Part shown: in pieces, positions 1 to 8,321 of the stretch | Layout of the letters: each line of letters begins with the position of its first letter | How positions within the stretch are numbered: the first letter of the stretch is position 1 | Source: Bacteroidota bacterium | GTDB taxonomy: Bacteria > Bacteroidota > Ignavibacteria > Kapaibacteriales > UBA961 | Length of the DNA stretch: 36,628 bases | Reading direction: 5' to 3' | NCBI GenBank assembly: GCA_020852855.1 | Contig: JADZAA010000071.1 | Location: 1 to 36,628 of the forward strand | Translations under genes and position numbers: made by a program | The notes under the pieces: generated by a model | The model's input: only the letters and a program-made list of their open reading frames with translations | What the model was told of the DNA's origin: nothing | Database searches by the model: none

Positions 1-138
1 GAAGAAAGGAAGAAGGCATTTTGGACTATGTTTTCGCACTATCAGAAACCAAACAATGAATTGCAGAAGATTTGTGTAATAAATTATTGAACTCTATGTA
101 ATTCTTTCTTTAATTTCTTAATTTTCAGCAGGAATGCT

Positions 139-1344
139 ATGAGAATGACTGTTGCGTTTCTATTGACCGCATTTTGCATCGCAAGCATTGCGACAGCACA
201 GACCGACTCCGCGTTTAAGCCCAACGGCAAGGTATGGGGCTTGATGTTCGGCGATTATTTTTACAGAGCCAACGGAGATAATCCCGGCTATTCAGCAAAA
301 GGACAATACGTAAATATATCGGAAAATTTTCACGCTTTCCAATTAAGAAGATTATATCTCGGATATGATTACAATGCAACGCCAAGCATGAAAGTTCGCG
401 CTTTGCTGGAAGTAAACGATAAAAGCATAATTGCTACGGGCGGCTATGTTCCGTTTGTAAAGCAAGCATACCTTGAATGGAAGAATCCCGCCGATATAGG
501 CACGTCCACAGTTCTCAACATAGGTTTAATACCGGTACCTCTTTTTACAAATATCGAGAAAGCCTGGGGCTGGCGTTCTGTAGGAAAAACAATTATTGAC
601 TATCGCGGAATTATGACTACCGCAGATTTCGGCGCATCGCTTTCGGGCTCGTTCGACGCAGGCAATGATACTTACGGTTACAGCTTGATGATAGGTAACG
701 GCACCGGAGTAAAAGCACCGGATTTTACACGTGCAAAATTTGCCTCGCGAGAAAAAGAATTTTACTTATTAACGTATGCATTGTTGCTGGATAAAAAATT
801 AACCGTAGATGCATTCTTAGATTATCGCGACGGCGAAACCGACCCTGTTACGGGTGCGCATATCGAAAGAAAAATGTTGCACGGGTTTGCCTCTTATACT
901 ATTCCGAAAATACTGACCATAAGCGTTGAAGGCGGGCTGATAAACAATATCAACGCCGCATTAAGGCGTGTTTCGGCAGATACAGCCGTAAAAACAGTAA
1001 TATCCGCCGATATCAAAGAAACGTTTTTCTCGATTTACGCCACCGCAACGCTTGGATTCATTTCGGATAAATTAGAAATGCTGGCCCGGTACGACTTGTT
1101 TAACAATGATGCGAATTTCGACCCGCTTAACGTATATGCAACAGCACTTGTTACCGACAATAATTACTACCGCAATTACAAGGAAGGAATGATTCTGATA
1201 GGATTAGCATATAGACCCGCAAGCAATATCAGTTTTATACCCAATGTGGAAATTAACTCCTACACAAAACATAAGGGAGGAGTTGTACCGGAGCGCACAA
1301 ACGACATAACTCCTAGAATTACGTTTTACTATGTATTGAAATAA
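139..1344 (+). CDS. Outer-membrane porin-like beta-barrel protein
   Basis: The 401-residue product begins with a clear signal peptide (about residues 1-20, ending ATAQ), so it is exported. The rest alternates short polar and aromatic strands (RRLYLGYDY, SMKVRALLEV, VKQAYLEW) and ends in ITFYYVLK, which is typical of an outer-membrane beta-barrel. The length and the strand pattern resemble the phosphate-selective porin (OprO/OprP) superfamily, so a diffusion channel is the best guess; the substrate cannot be read from the sequence. The ATG at 139 is preceded by an AGGAA Shine-Dalgarno-like stretch about 5 bases upstream. An ATG five bases earlier runs straight into a stop. No neighbour hints at the solute. 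Family assignment is moderate; the outer-membrane barrel call is firmer. Confidence 0.72.
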   Translation: MRMTVAFLLTAFCIASIATAQTDSAFKPNGKVWGLMFGDYFYRANGDNPGYSAKGQYVNISENFHAFQLRRLYLGYDYNATPSMKVRALLEVNDKSIIATGGYVPFVKQAYLEWKNPADIGTSTVLNIGLIPVPLFTNIEKAWGWRSVGKTIIDYRGIMTTADFGASLSGSFDAGNDTYGYSLMIGNGTGVKAPDFTRAKFASREKEFYLLTYALLLDKKLTVDAFLDYRDGETDPVTGAHIERKMLHGFASYTIPKILTISVEGGLINNINAALRRVSADTAVKTVISADIKETFFSIYATATLGFISDKLEMLARYDLFNNDANFDPLNVYATALVTDNNYYRNYKEGMILIGLAYRPASNISFIPNVEINSYTKHKGGVVPERTNDITPRITFYYVLK

Positions 1345-1554
1345 ATAAACGCCCGTATTCTGAGCAGGCATAAGCGGGCAGGCAATTCATCGGAAATAAA
1401 TTTGCCGGCACACCTGAATAGCGTCGCCGTTGATTAGGCAATAATCTAAAACGGAAGTCGTCAAATGTTTGCTTTTCGGCGGCAGACTTGCAAAATTATT
1501 ATTTGAATCATCTAAAAAATAAATACTCTGCTACGACAATACACGGGAACTGCG

Positions 1555-1562
1555 TATTTTTG
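1555..1562 (+). promoter_or_regulatory. Candidate -7 box of Bacteroidota type before tRNA-Leu
   Basis: TATTTTTG fits the TAnnTTTG -7 consensus of Bacteroidota housekeeping promoters. It ends 32 bases before the first base of the mature tRNA-Leu, a sensible distance for a short tRNA leader. I see no good -33 TTG at the usual distance, so the assignment rests on one motif. Confidence 0.35.
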
Positions 1563-1594
1563 CAACAAATTACGCGGAACAAGTCCGAAAAATT

Positions 1595-1676
1595 GCGGAT
1601 GTGGCGAAATTGGCAGACGCGCCAGACTTAGGATCTGGTGGTTAACACCGTGGGAGTTCGAGTCTCCCCATCCGCA
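1595..1676 (+). tRNA. tRNA-Leu (anticodon UAG)
   Basis: The acceptor strands GCGGATG (1595-1601) and CATCCGC (1669-1675) pair perfectly, with A1676 as discriminator base. The anticodon stem CCAGA/TCTGG encloses the loop CTTAGGA, placing the anticodon TAG at 1629-1631, which reads leucine CUN codons. A long variable arm (about 1639-1650) and the T-arm GGGAG-TTCGAGT-CTCCC complete a class II tRNA, as expected for leucine. The 3' CCA is not encoded: the bases after A1676 are CAT. It lies 45 bases upstream of tig and may be transcribed with it. Confidence 0.97.
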
Positions 1677-1720
1677 CATTTTACAAAGATTTACACAATT
1701 TTTCCGAATAAGGGAACACA

Positions 1721-3073
1721 TTGGAAACCTCTATCACGACTATTGATGCCTGTACGCGCGAAATTGAAATTACACTAACGAACGACGACCTCACTCCGCA
1801 TTATGAGCGTGCCTACAAAGAAGCGCAAAAAGAGGTTGAAATACACGGCTTCCGTAAGGGAAAAGTTCCGATGAACATCGTTAAGCAACGGTTCGGGCGC
1901 GTTATAGAGCAGAACGCACTAGACTCTATCGCCAACAACGAGTTCAATAAAATCGTTCGTACCGATAATATTAAATTCGTAGGACAGCCTTCACTTCGCG
2001 ATATCCGCAAAGACCCGGAATTCATCACATTCGTAATTCGCTACGAAGTAATGCCGGACATTGAAATTACGGAGTATCGCAATCTTGAAATACGCAAGCC
2101 CGTTTTCACGGTAACGGACGACCAAATACAATTGGCAATAAACGATATTTGCTTGCGATACGCCACTATGGAGCCGGCCGAAGTCGCTTCGGATAATATG
2201 CACATTGTCAAAGCGCGTTTTACGCCGCTTGACGACGAAACATCTATGCCGATTGTGGGAGCAAAAAGCGAAGACTCGAGCTTCTTTTTGCGCAATGAAG
2301 AGATGGACGATAATTTGCGCGGTTTGCTGCTCGATGCAAAAGTAGACGATACGCTTACTTTTGTGGAAGATGCGCCGGACGAGAACACTTTGCCCTCGCG
2401 CTTCCGAGTTACAGTATTGGAAATATCGCGCGTTGTTCCCGCTGAATTTACTGACGAGATTGTGCGGCAATATTCTGAAGGAGCATTGAAAACCGTAGAT
2501 GAAATGCGTGCCGATATAGAAAAATTTATCGAACATCAATCCGCCGACGTTTCCCGTGCGGAAATGGAACGTCAGGTAATCGAGCAAATTTCCGAAGCTC
2601 AAACATTCGAAGTTCCGGGGTCAATGGTACAACGCATTATGCAATCAATGTTGGATAATGTACGCCGCCGTCTCGACCAGCCCGGCTTGGAAAAGATAAC
2701 CGTAGACGATGTAGCCGAGGAATTCCGTCCCCGCGCTCTCGAAATTGCACGCTGGCAAATCCTAAGCGACAAAATAGCCGAAATCGAGGGAGTAGACATT
2801 GAGGATAAAGACATTGACCCTTACGTTGAGCATCTAAAGCTTAAATCGCCTAAACTCAACGAAACGCAAGTGCGGAATTTCGTGTTGCAGCAAGAAGGGC
2901 TAATATCAGAAATTTTCCAGCGCAAAACGTTCGACAAACTCTTTGAATACGCGATAATAACGGAAGTTCCGTCCGACGAATACTTTGCGGAAGAAAATGT
3001 GCCGTTCCACCCCGATGATAACGTGCGTCGCTATTTCGGCACTCAACCTGACGACTCCATTATATTACCTTAA
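1721..3073 (+). CDS. tig: Trigger factor, ribosome-associated chaperone
   Basis: Trigger factor binds ribosomal protein L23 at the exit tunnel and shields nascent chains in the cytoplasm. The 450-residue product carries the ribosome-binding signature GFRKGKVP (residues 43-50), followed by the family's N-terminal domain and a long helical C-terminal chaperone domain rich in Glu, Arg and Gln. The middle segment (about 155-240), where the FKBP-type prolyl isomerase domain sits, is short and divergent, so isomerase activity is doubtful. The start is a TTG at 1721 with AGGGAA five bases upstream; it places the first beta-strand (SITTIDACTREIEITL) where the family has it. It heads the order tig-clpP-clpX, a common bacterial arrangement coupling folding and proteolysis. 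The protein ends with an acidic, Pro-rich tail. Confidence 0.93.
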   Translation: METSITTIDACTREIEITLTNDDLTPHYERAYKEAQKEVEIHGFRKGKVPMNIVKQRFGRVIEQNALDSIANNEFNKIVRTDNIKFVGQPSLRDIRKDPEFITFVIRYEVMPDIEITEYRNLEIRKPVFTVTDDQIQLAINDICLRYATMEPAEVASDNMHIVKARFTPLDDETSMPIVGAKSEDSSFFLRNEEMDDNLRGLLLDAKVDDTLTFVEDAPDENTLPSRFRVTVLEISRVVPAEFTDEIVRQYSEGALKTVDEMRADIEKFIEHQSADVSRAEMERQVIEQISEAQTFEVPGSMVQRIMQSMLDNVRRRLDQPGLEKITVDDVAEEFRPRALEIARWQILSDKIAEIEGVDIEDKDIDPYVEHLKLKSPKLNETQVRNFVLQQEGLISEIFQRKTFDKLFEYAIITEVPSDEYFAEENVPFHPDDNVRRYFGTQPDDSIILP

Positions 3074-3275
3074 AAAATCAGAACACAACGAAATATAGGC
3101 GACAATTCGAGAGCGGCAACATTTTCCTGACAGAAGTAATCGGCTGTACTTTCGTAAGTTAAGCAAACTACCCTCGAATATCGCTCTTTTGCCGCTTATT
3201 GAATATCCTTGTTGCCGAATACTGTAAAAGCAACGGCAGCCGGATAGTGTTTCGGATACATAAAAAACCAAGAGA

Positions 3276-3944
3276 ATGCCACGTTTCGACCAAGGAGAAA
3301 ATTTGCGTATGATTAACCTGCCCGTTACAAATCAATTAGTTCCAATGGTGGTTGAGCAGACCGGCCGGGGCGAACGTGCCTACGATATTTACTCTCGATT
3401 GCTAAAGGAGCGTATTATTTTCGTAGGAACACCGATAGACGATTACACGGCAAGCCTGATTATCGCACAATTGCTGTTTCTCGACAGCGAAGACCCGACA
3501 AAAGACATAAACCTCTACATCAATTCGCCAGGCGGCAGCGTTTCGGCGGGACTGGCCATATACGACACGATGCAATTTGTTCGTGCGGATATATGTACGA
3601 TTTGCGTGGGCATGGCCGCTTCAATGGCACAAGTATTGCTATGTGCCGGAGCAAATGGCAAGCGATTCGCATTGCCACATTCGCGAATAATGATGCATCA
3701 GCCGCTCGGCGGAACGCAAGGCCAGGCCAGCGACATTGAAATATATACTCGGGAAATGTTGCGTATTCGCGATATGCTTTACGAAATCATTGCCGAACAT
3801 ACGGGCAAAGAAGTTGCAACCGTATTGCAAGACGCAGACCGCGATAAATATCTTTCCGCACAGGAAGCGCTTGACTACGGCATAATAGACAAAATTTTGT
3901 TGCGCAATCCGGCGGAAAAAACAACAAAGACTAATTCGGATTAA
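3276..3944 (+). CDS. clpP: ATP-dependent Clp protease proteolytic subunit
   Basis: ClpP forms the tetradecameric serine-protease barrel that degrades substrates unfolded by ClpX or ClpA/C. The catalytic triad is present with family spacing: Ser116 in GMAASMAQ, His141 in MMHQPLGG and Asp190 in [10 protein letters not shown]. The hydrophobic-pocket and handle regions ([31 protein letters not shown]) are also standard. The motif after the serine reads SMAQ instead of the usual SMGA, a small deviation. The start is uncertain: ATG 3276 has only a weak Shine-Dalgarno, whereas AAGGAG at 3292-3297 sits upstream of an in-frame TTG at 3303 and ATG at 3309, which would remove nine or eleven N-terminal residues. 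Both shorter forms fit the family's variable N-terminus. It is followed by a strong terminator and then clpX. Confidence 0.95.
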   Translation: MPRFDQGENLRMINLPVTNQLVPMVVEQTGRGERAYDIYSRLLKERIIFVGTPIDDYTASLIIAQLLFLDSEDPTKDINLYINSPGGSVSAGLAIYDTMQFVRADICTICVGMAASMAQVLLCAGANGKRFALPHSRIMMHQPLGGTQGQASDIEIYTREMLRIRDMLYEIIAEHTGKEVATVLQDADRDKYLSAQEALDYGIIDKILLRNPAEKTTKTNSD

Positions 3945-3965
3945 TGCGCCGACCAATATTATCAA

Positions 3966-4015
3966 GATTTGCAGGGGCGCGTCTTTTTCCGAGATACGCC
4001 CCTGCAAATCGTTTT
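3966..4015 (+). terminator. Intrinsic terminator after clpP
   Basis: A perfect 14-base-pair stem (3966-3979 with 3997-4010; core GCAGGGGCG/CGCCCCTGC) with a 17-base loop is followed by GTTTTT. It lies 22 bases past the clpP stop and 36 bases before the clpX start, so clpX is either read through or has its own promoter. Confidence 0.88.
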
Positions 4016-4050
4016 TACCGCATTTCTTTCTATAGAAAAACGCTTGAATC

Positions 4051-5340
4051 GTGAAAAAAGACAAATACTCCGATAATAATCTTTACTGTTCGTTTTGCGG
4101 GCGCGGCGCCGCCGAGGTAGGCAATTTGATTGCCGGCGACAATGTGTATATCTGCGATGTCTGCGTGTTTAACTCCGTAGAAATGCTTCGTAAGAATGCC
4201 CCACAGCAGCAAGCACCTCAGATGCCGCGCAAAAAAAGCAGCAGAAAATTGCCGCGTCCTTCGGAAATCAAAAAACAACTCGATGAATATGTAATCGGTC
4301 AAGACTATGCCAAGCGCGTACTCTCGGTAGCCGTCTATAACCACTATAAGCGTGTGCAAACCGATGATACAGACGGCGGACAGTTTGCCGACGTAGAAAT
4401 AGAAAAAAGCAATATTTTGCTTATCGGGCCTACCGGCACCGGAAAAACTCTGCTGGCCCGCACTTTGGCTCGCGTTCTCGACGTGCCGTTTGCAATTGCC
4501 GATGCCACAACAATTACGGAATCCGGCTACGTGGGCGACGACGTGGAAACCGTATTGGTGCATCTTTTGCAAAATTGCGATTACGACGTAGAGCGTGCCG
4601 AGCGCGGCATTATTTACATTGACGAAATTGACAAAATATCGCGCCGCAGCGATTCGCAGAGTATTACGCGTGACGTATCGGGCGAAGGCGTACAGCAGGC
4701 TTTATTAAAAATTTTGGAAGGAACCGTAGCGGGAATACCGCCTCGCGGCGGACGCAAGCACCCGGAGCAATCGTTAATCTACGTCAATACAAAAAATATT
4801 TTGTTTATATGCGGCGGTGCATTCGAAGGCATCGAAAAAACCGTAGCCCGGCGTATGAGCAATAAATCAATCGGATTTATGGCCGACGCTTCAATGACTG
4901 TGGAGGAAACAGCCGAGCTTATACGCCACACAGAGCCCCAGGATTTGTTGCGTTTCGGATTTATTCCCGAACTCATAGGTCGGTTGCCTGTAATTGCCCC
5001 GCTATCTCCTCTTAGCGACGATGCCATGCGAGATATTTTGATAAATCCAAAAAATGCTTTGCTGAAACAATATCAGAAATTGTTCATAATGGAAGGCGTA
5101 GAGCTTTCGTTCAGTGAATCTGCATTGGCAGAAATCGTAGACCGAGCCAAAAAGCGCAAGACAGGCGCACGCGGCTTGCGTGCAATAATGGAAGAAATTA
5201 TGTTGCCGATTATGTTTTCACTGCCGGATAAGCGCAATATCCGCAAATGCGCAATATCAACAGATGCGTCCGGCGAAATATCGCCCGTGTATGAATTAGC
5301 CGGCGGCGAGCAAGCCGCATTGCATAAAAAAGCCGAATAA
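4051..5340 (+). CDS. clpX: ClpX, ATP-dependent unfoldase of the Clp protease
   Basis: ClpX is the AAA+ hexamer that recognises, unfolds and feeds proteins to ClpP. The 429-residue product has the N-terminal four-cysteine zinc-binding domain (Cys13, Cys16, Cys35, Cys38), Walker A GPTGTGKT (126-133), the pore-loop GYVG (159-162), Walker [11 protein letters not shown] (about 187-196), the ClpP-side RKH loop (GGRKHP) and the sensor-2 region [15 protein letters not shown]. Length and order are standard. Translation starts at GTG 4051; the zinc domain fixes the start closely because only twelve residues precede Cys13. The upstream region lacks a good Shine-Dalgarno. It directly follows clpP, its partner, but a strong hairpin separates the two, suggesting partly independent expression. 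Confidence 0.96.
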   Translation: MKKDKYSDNNLYCSFCGRGAAEVGNLIAGDNVYICDVCVFNSVEMLRKNAPQQQAPQMPRKKSSRKLPRPSEIKKQLDEYVIGQDYAKRVLSVAVYNHYKRVQTDDTDGGQFADVEIEKSNILLIGPTGTGKTLLARTLARVLDVPFAIADATTITESGYVGDDVETVLVHLLQNCDYDVERAERGIIYIDEIDKISRRSDSQSITRDVSGEGVQQALLKILEGTVAGIPPRGGRKHPEQSLIYVNTKNILFICGGAFEGIEKTVARRMSNKSIGFMADASMTVEETAELIRHTEPQDLLRFGFIPELIGRLPVIAPLSPLSDDAMRDILINPKNALLKQYQKLFIMEGVELSFSESALAEIVDRAKKRKTGARGLRAIMEEIMLPIMFSLPDKRNIRKCAISTDASGEISPVYELAGGEQAALHKKAE

Positions 5341-5386
5341 ATATCGGCATTGTACAATAGAAATGCAGGACATTTTTCCCTATATT

Positions 5387-5520
5387 TTGACAAAGTGCTC
5401 AAACCGTGTATTTTAGGTAAGATTTTTGTGGAAATATCCACTCATAACTTGAAATAGTGCGTATTCGGCAAAATATTAGCCTTATATCTTGATATAGAGG
5501 CTCCTTGTCGAATATTCGAC
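5387..5520 (+). promoter_or_regulatory. Possible tandem promoter elements and a palindrome before the envelope lipoprotein
   Basis: The 233-base gap after clpX contains TTGACA (5387-5392) spaced 16 bases from TATTTT (5409-5414). Two similar blocks follow: TTGAAA at 5449 and TTGATA at 5489, each followed 17-19 bases later by an AT-rich hexamer. The last block ends in a perfect 14-base palindrome, GTCGAATATTCGAC (5507-5520). These resemble sigma-70-type promoters, but Bacteroidota-group sigma factors often use other motifs, so this is a tentative reading. Confidence 0.28.
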
Positions 5521-5573
5521 GATAATACTTCTATTTTGGGGATAAAATTATCCATAGTTTGGAGTACCTGCCC

Positions 5574-7454
5574 ATGAAGGAACGTGCTGTTGCCTTTACG
5601 CTTGCTTTTATTTGCGCAACGCTGGCTATGGCGTTTGCAGGTTGCGGTTCGCCCTCCCCAATAATAATGGAGCAATTCGGAGGCGTTTCCGATATACCCG
5701 AAGGTGAAGAGGCTTTTATCTATTGGACATTTGCAAACGCCGACTATGTGCTCGTTGACGGTCAGGATAAACGCTACGCTATAAGCGACCGAATGATTAC
5801 GCGCCCGCCGGCAACCACAAGCTATCGCGTTACAGCCAAGCGCGACAACGATTCGCTTGCGCAGGAATGGACGGTAAATGTATATCGCTCTGCAAAAAAG
5901 CAACAAAATTCCGACCCGGCCGGCGGAGAACGTTTCGCGTCATCAACGGTTGCTCCCGCATCATCAGGCTATTTTCGCGGTGGCAATACCTCGCTCGGCA
6001 CAAAACCCGCACATATAAAAGTAATCAGCTTCACGCCTTTCTCGCTCGACGAAACTGAATTTCACGTGAAATCTTTGGTTTATGACAGCAACGGACTATT
6101 TATTCCGGGAAAAATCCGCGAGGCAAGCGAAGGCGAATGGTACGGACGATACAGTTGCGGTGAAGTATCGGAGGAGCATAAAGTTACCTCAATAGTCGAG
6201 CGTTCCGGCGATGTACCGCTCCCTGCTATTGCAATTGCTCTCGACCGTTCATTCGGAATGGCAGAATTCGGTACAGCACCTTTTCAGGCGATACGCTCAT
6301 ATCTTAGCGAACTGCCCGCAAATTCCTCGGTTTCATTTTCTACGTTCAATCAAAACAATGCGCAACAGATACCTTTAATCGGCGCAGATGCTGCCTCTAT
6401 TACGGCTGATTTTCTTACTGCACCGGCCGCCGAAGGACTTTCGGCTACATATCGCGCTGCCGATTATGCCCTGAAATCAATCGAAAATGTATATAATAAA
6501 AATAAAGTTGTAATTCTGATAACTGCGGGAACTGACAATGCATCTACGCTTTTCACCGTAGAAGACGTTGTAGCCCGCGCCCGAAATGCGAAAGTGCCGA
6601 TATACGTAATTGCTCTCGGCGAAGCTCCGCAACTTTATGATTTGCGTTATCTTGTAATGAAAACCGGCGGGCGGCTATATCAAACGGCTACGGGAAATAT
6701 GACCGAAATCTCCGCTGTTCTCAAGGAAATTGCGGAAGGGCAAATGTATTATTACGATATTAACCTGCCTGCACCGGGCAATACGCAATCTTGCGAGGTA
6801 GTTACTTCGCTTATTGTTTTACCGTCCGACGGTTCGTCCTTTTCGGATAAAATAACGATATACGACCGCCGGCGCGCCGACGCGCCTATGTATCAATCAA
6901 TCGCTTTGTTTTATGACGACAACACCGTAGTTCCAGAAGAGTACAAGGACAACATCAAACAAATTGCGGCTGTTCTGAAAGCAAATCCCAATAAAAAAAT
7001 AGAATTGTCCGGTCATAGTTCATTGGCAAACAGCGATGCCGATGCCATTGCTCTGGCAAATCAGCGCACACAGGCTGTAAAGCGCATATTTACGGCGGCC
7101 GGTATAGAGGATAATCGTATTCACATTCGCAATATGAGTAATAGAAAGCCCGCATATTACTTTGAAGATACAAAATGGCAGACCATATCGAACTGCCGAG
7201 TAGATATCCGTTGGTTGGACCCCGCGCTTCTCCCTTATGAAATAGCTGCACAGCGCGTAAGTTCGGAAGACGAGGCTCTGCAATTTACCGAAGAATGGGA
7301 ACGACGGGGAATTAAATCATATTATGAACGTGCTATGGTAAAACATACTCCCATGTACATTGTGAAGCTTTGGGGCTACGGTACGGCAGAAGAAGCCGAA
7401 AATGCAGCCAAGATTCTTGCAAAGCAATATAAAGTAGATTTACGGCCGGAGTAA
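5574..7454 (+). CDS. Envelope lipoprotein with Ig-like, vWA, OmpA and SPOR domains
   Basis: Starting at ATG 5574 (GGAG nine bases upstream) the product has 626 residues. A lipoprotein signal ends at FAGC with the lipidated Cys24. Then follow an Ig-like segment (about 31-105, ending in PPATTSYRVTAKR), a linker, a von Willebrand A-like domain (about 212-392; ALDRSFGM, VVILITAGTDNAS), an OmpA-like peptidoglycan-binding domain (about 442-547; IELSGHSSLANSD, ALANQRTQAVKRIF) and a SPOR-like domain (about 553-626; MYIVKLWGYGTAEEAENAAKILA). OmpA and SPOR domains both bind the cell wall, so I infer an outer-membrane-anchored protein that grips peptidoglycan, perhaps at division sites, and presents a vWA adhesion or assembly module. 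The MIDAS metal motif DxSxS is not intact (DRSFGM), so metal binding is doubtful. An earlier TTG at 5559 in the same frame is less likely. Confidence 0.8.
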   Translation: MKERAVAFTLAFICATLAMAFAGCGSPSPIIMEQFGGVSDIPEGEEAFIYWTFANADYVLVDGQDKRYAISDRMITRPPATTSYRVTAKRDNDSLAQEWTVNVYRSAKKQQNSDPAGGERFASSTVAPASSGYFRGGNTSLGTKPAHIKVISFTPFSLDETEFHVKSLVYDSNGLFIPGKIREASEGEWYGRYSCGEVSEEHKVTSIVERSGDVPLPAIAIALDRSFGMAEFGTAPFQAIRSYLSELPANSSVSFSTFNQNNAQQIPLIGADAASITADFLTAPAAEGLSATYRAADYALKSIENVYNKNKVVILITAGTDNASTLFTVEDVVARARNAKVPIYVIALGEAPQLYDLRYLVMKTGGRLYQTATGNMTEISAVLKEIAEGQMYYYDINLPAPGNTQSCEVVTSLIVLPSDGSSFSDKITIYDRRRADAPMYQSIALFYDDNTVVPEEYKDNIKQIAAVLKANPNKKIELSGHSSLANSDADAIALANQRTQAVKRIFTAAGIEDNRIHIRNMSNRKPAYYFEDTKWQTISNCRVDIRWLDPALLPYEIAAQRVSSEDEALQFTEEWERRGIKSYYERAMVKHTPMYIVKLWGYGTAEEAENAAKILAKQYKVDLRPE

Positions 7455-7537
7455 ATCATACGCCGACCGATAGATACGGCAGAACAACATAAAATAATTA
7501 CCGTAAAAATATCTCGGAAATAACGGACAACTGAACT

Positions 7538-8230
7538 ATGAGCGAAGAAGTACGGCAAATGTTTGCCGAAATTGCGCCTCGTTACGATATTGCAAATTCT
7601 ACATTATCGCTCGGAACACACAGACGTTGGCGCAAACGTGCAGTCCGCTTATCGGAAGCAGGCAACGGAATGAGCGTGCTGGACTGTGCTACGGGAACAG
7701 GCGACCTTGCAATGGAGTTCAAACGCGCCGTAGGAGCTGACGGCAATGTAACAGGTACCGATTTTTGCAAAGAAATGATGCAAACCGCTCCTCAAAAAGC
7801 CGCCGCCGCCGGATTAGATATTCACTACGAAACTGCCGATGTTACCGCACTACGCTACCCCGACAACTCTTTCGATATCACAAGCATAAGCTTTGGTATT
7901 CGCAACGTGGATGACCCATCGCAAGCACTGCGAGAAATGGCGCGGACTACACGGCCGGGCGGCAAAGTCGTTGTGATAGAATTTGGCCAACCACAAGGAC
8001 TTTTCGGCGCATTGTACAATCTGTACAGTCGGTATATTATCCCGACCGTAGGCGGTGCTCTCAGCGGAAAAAAAAGCGCGTATTCATATTTAGCCAGAAC
8101 GTCCGCGCAATTCCCGGCCGGTGAAAAGTTTCTTGCATTAATGCGCGAAACGAAAGTATTCTCAAGTGTTAGTGCCACACCGCTTACTTTCGGCGTTGCA
8201 TTTACTTACATTGGAATTAAAAAACGTTAG
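7538..8230 (+). CDS. menG: Demethylmenaquinone methyltransferase (MenG/UbiE family)
   Basis: This enzyme transfers a methyl group from S-adenosylmethionine to demethylmenaquinone, the last step of menaquinone synthesis; in ubiquinone makers the same family (ubiE) also methylates a benzoquinol. The 230-residue product has the family's N-terminal pattern YDIANSTLSLGTHRRWR (residues 16-32), the SAM-binding glycine motif VLDCATGTGDLA (47-58) and the second family pattern RTTRPGGKVVVIEFGQP. The ending GVAFTYIGIKK matches the usual C-terminus. Menaquinone as product is inferred from the apparent group of the organism. It stands 83 bases after the lipoprotein gene, without other quinone genes nearby. 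Confidence 0.92.
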   Translation: MSEEVRQMFAEIAPRYDIANSTLSLGTHRRWRKRAVRLSEAGNGMSVLDCATGTGDLAMEFKRAVGADGNVTGTDFCKEMMQTAPQKAAAAGLDIHYETADVTALRYPDNSFDITSISFGIRNVDDPSQALREMARTTRPGGKVVVIEFGQPQGLFGALYNLYSRYIIPTVGGALSGKKSAYSYLARTSAQFPAGEKFLALMRETKVFSSVSATPLTFGVAFTYIGIKKR

Positions 8231-8255
8231 AATATTTTATTCGTTTTTTCAAAAC

Positions 8256-8284
8256 TTGATATATTGCCGGGCACGCAATATGTA
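8256..8284 (+). promoter_or_regulatory. Candidate promoter before the zinc-ribbon membrane protein
   Basis: TTGATA (8256-8261) and TATGTA (8279-8284) are 17 bases apart, 37 bases before the ATG at 8322. The AAAGGA just before the start supports translation from that ATG. The same TTGATATA-type string occurs in the gap before the lipoprotein gene at 5489. Confidence 0.3.
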
Positions 8285-8321
8285 ACGCCGATTCAAAAAC
8301 TGCGATTGAAAGGAAATAATC

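Noticed and set aside
1345-1594. A terminator after the porin gene (GCCCG ... CGGGC at about 1351-1379)
   Set aside because: The stem is only five or six base pairs with a long loop and no following T-run.
1991-2602. A 203-codon open frame on the minus strand inside tig
   Set aside because: It runs opposite a clear trigger factor gene and has no recognisable domain; it follows from the codon pattern of the real gene.
4030-4572. A 180-codon open frame on the minus strand over the start of clpX
   Set aside because: It overlaps the strongly conserved zinc and Walker A region of clpX and its product looks like reversed coding sequence.
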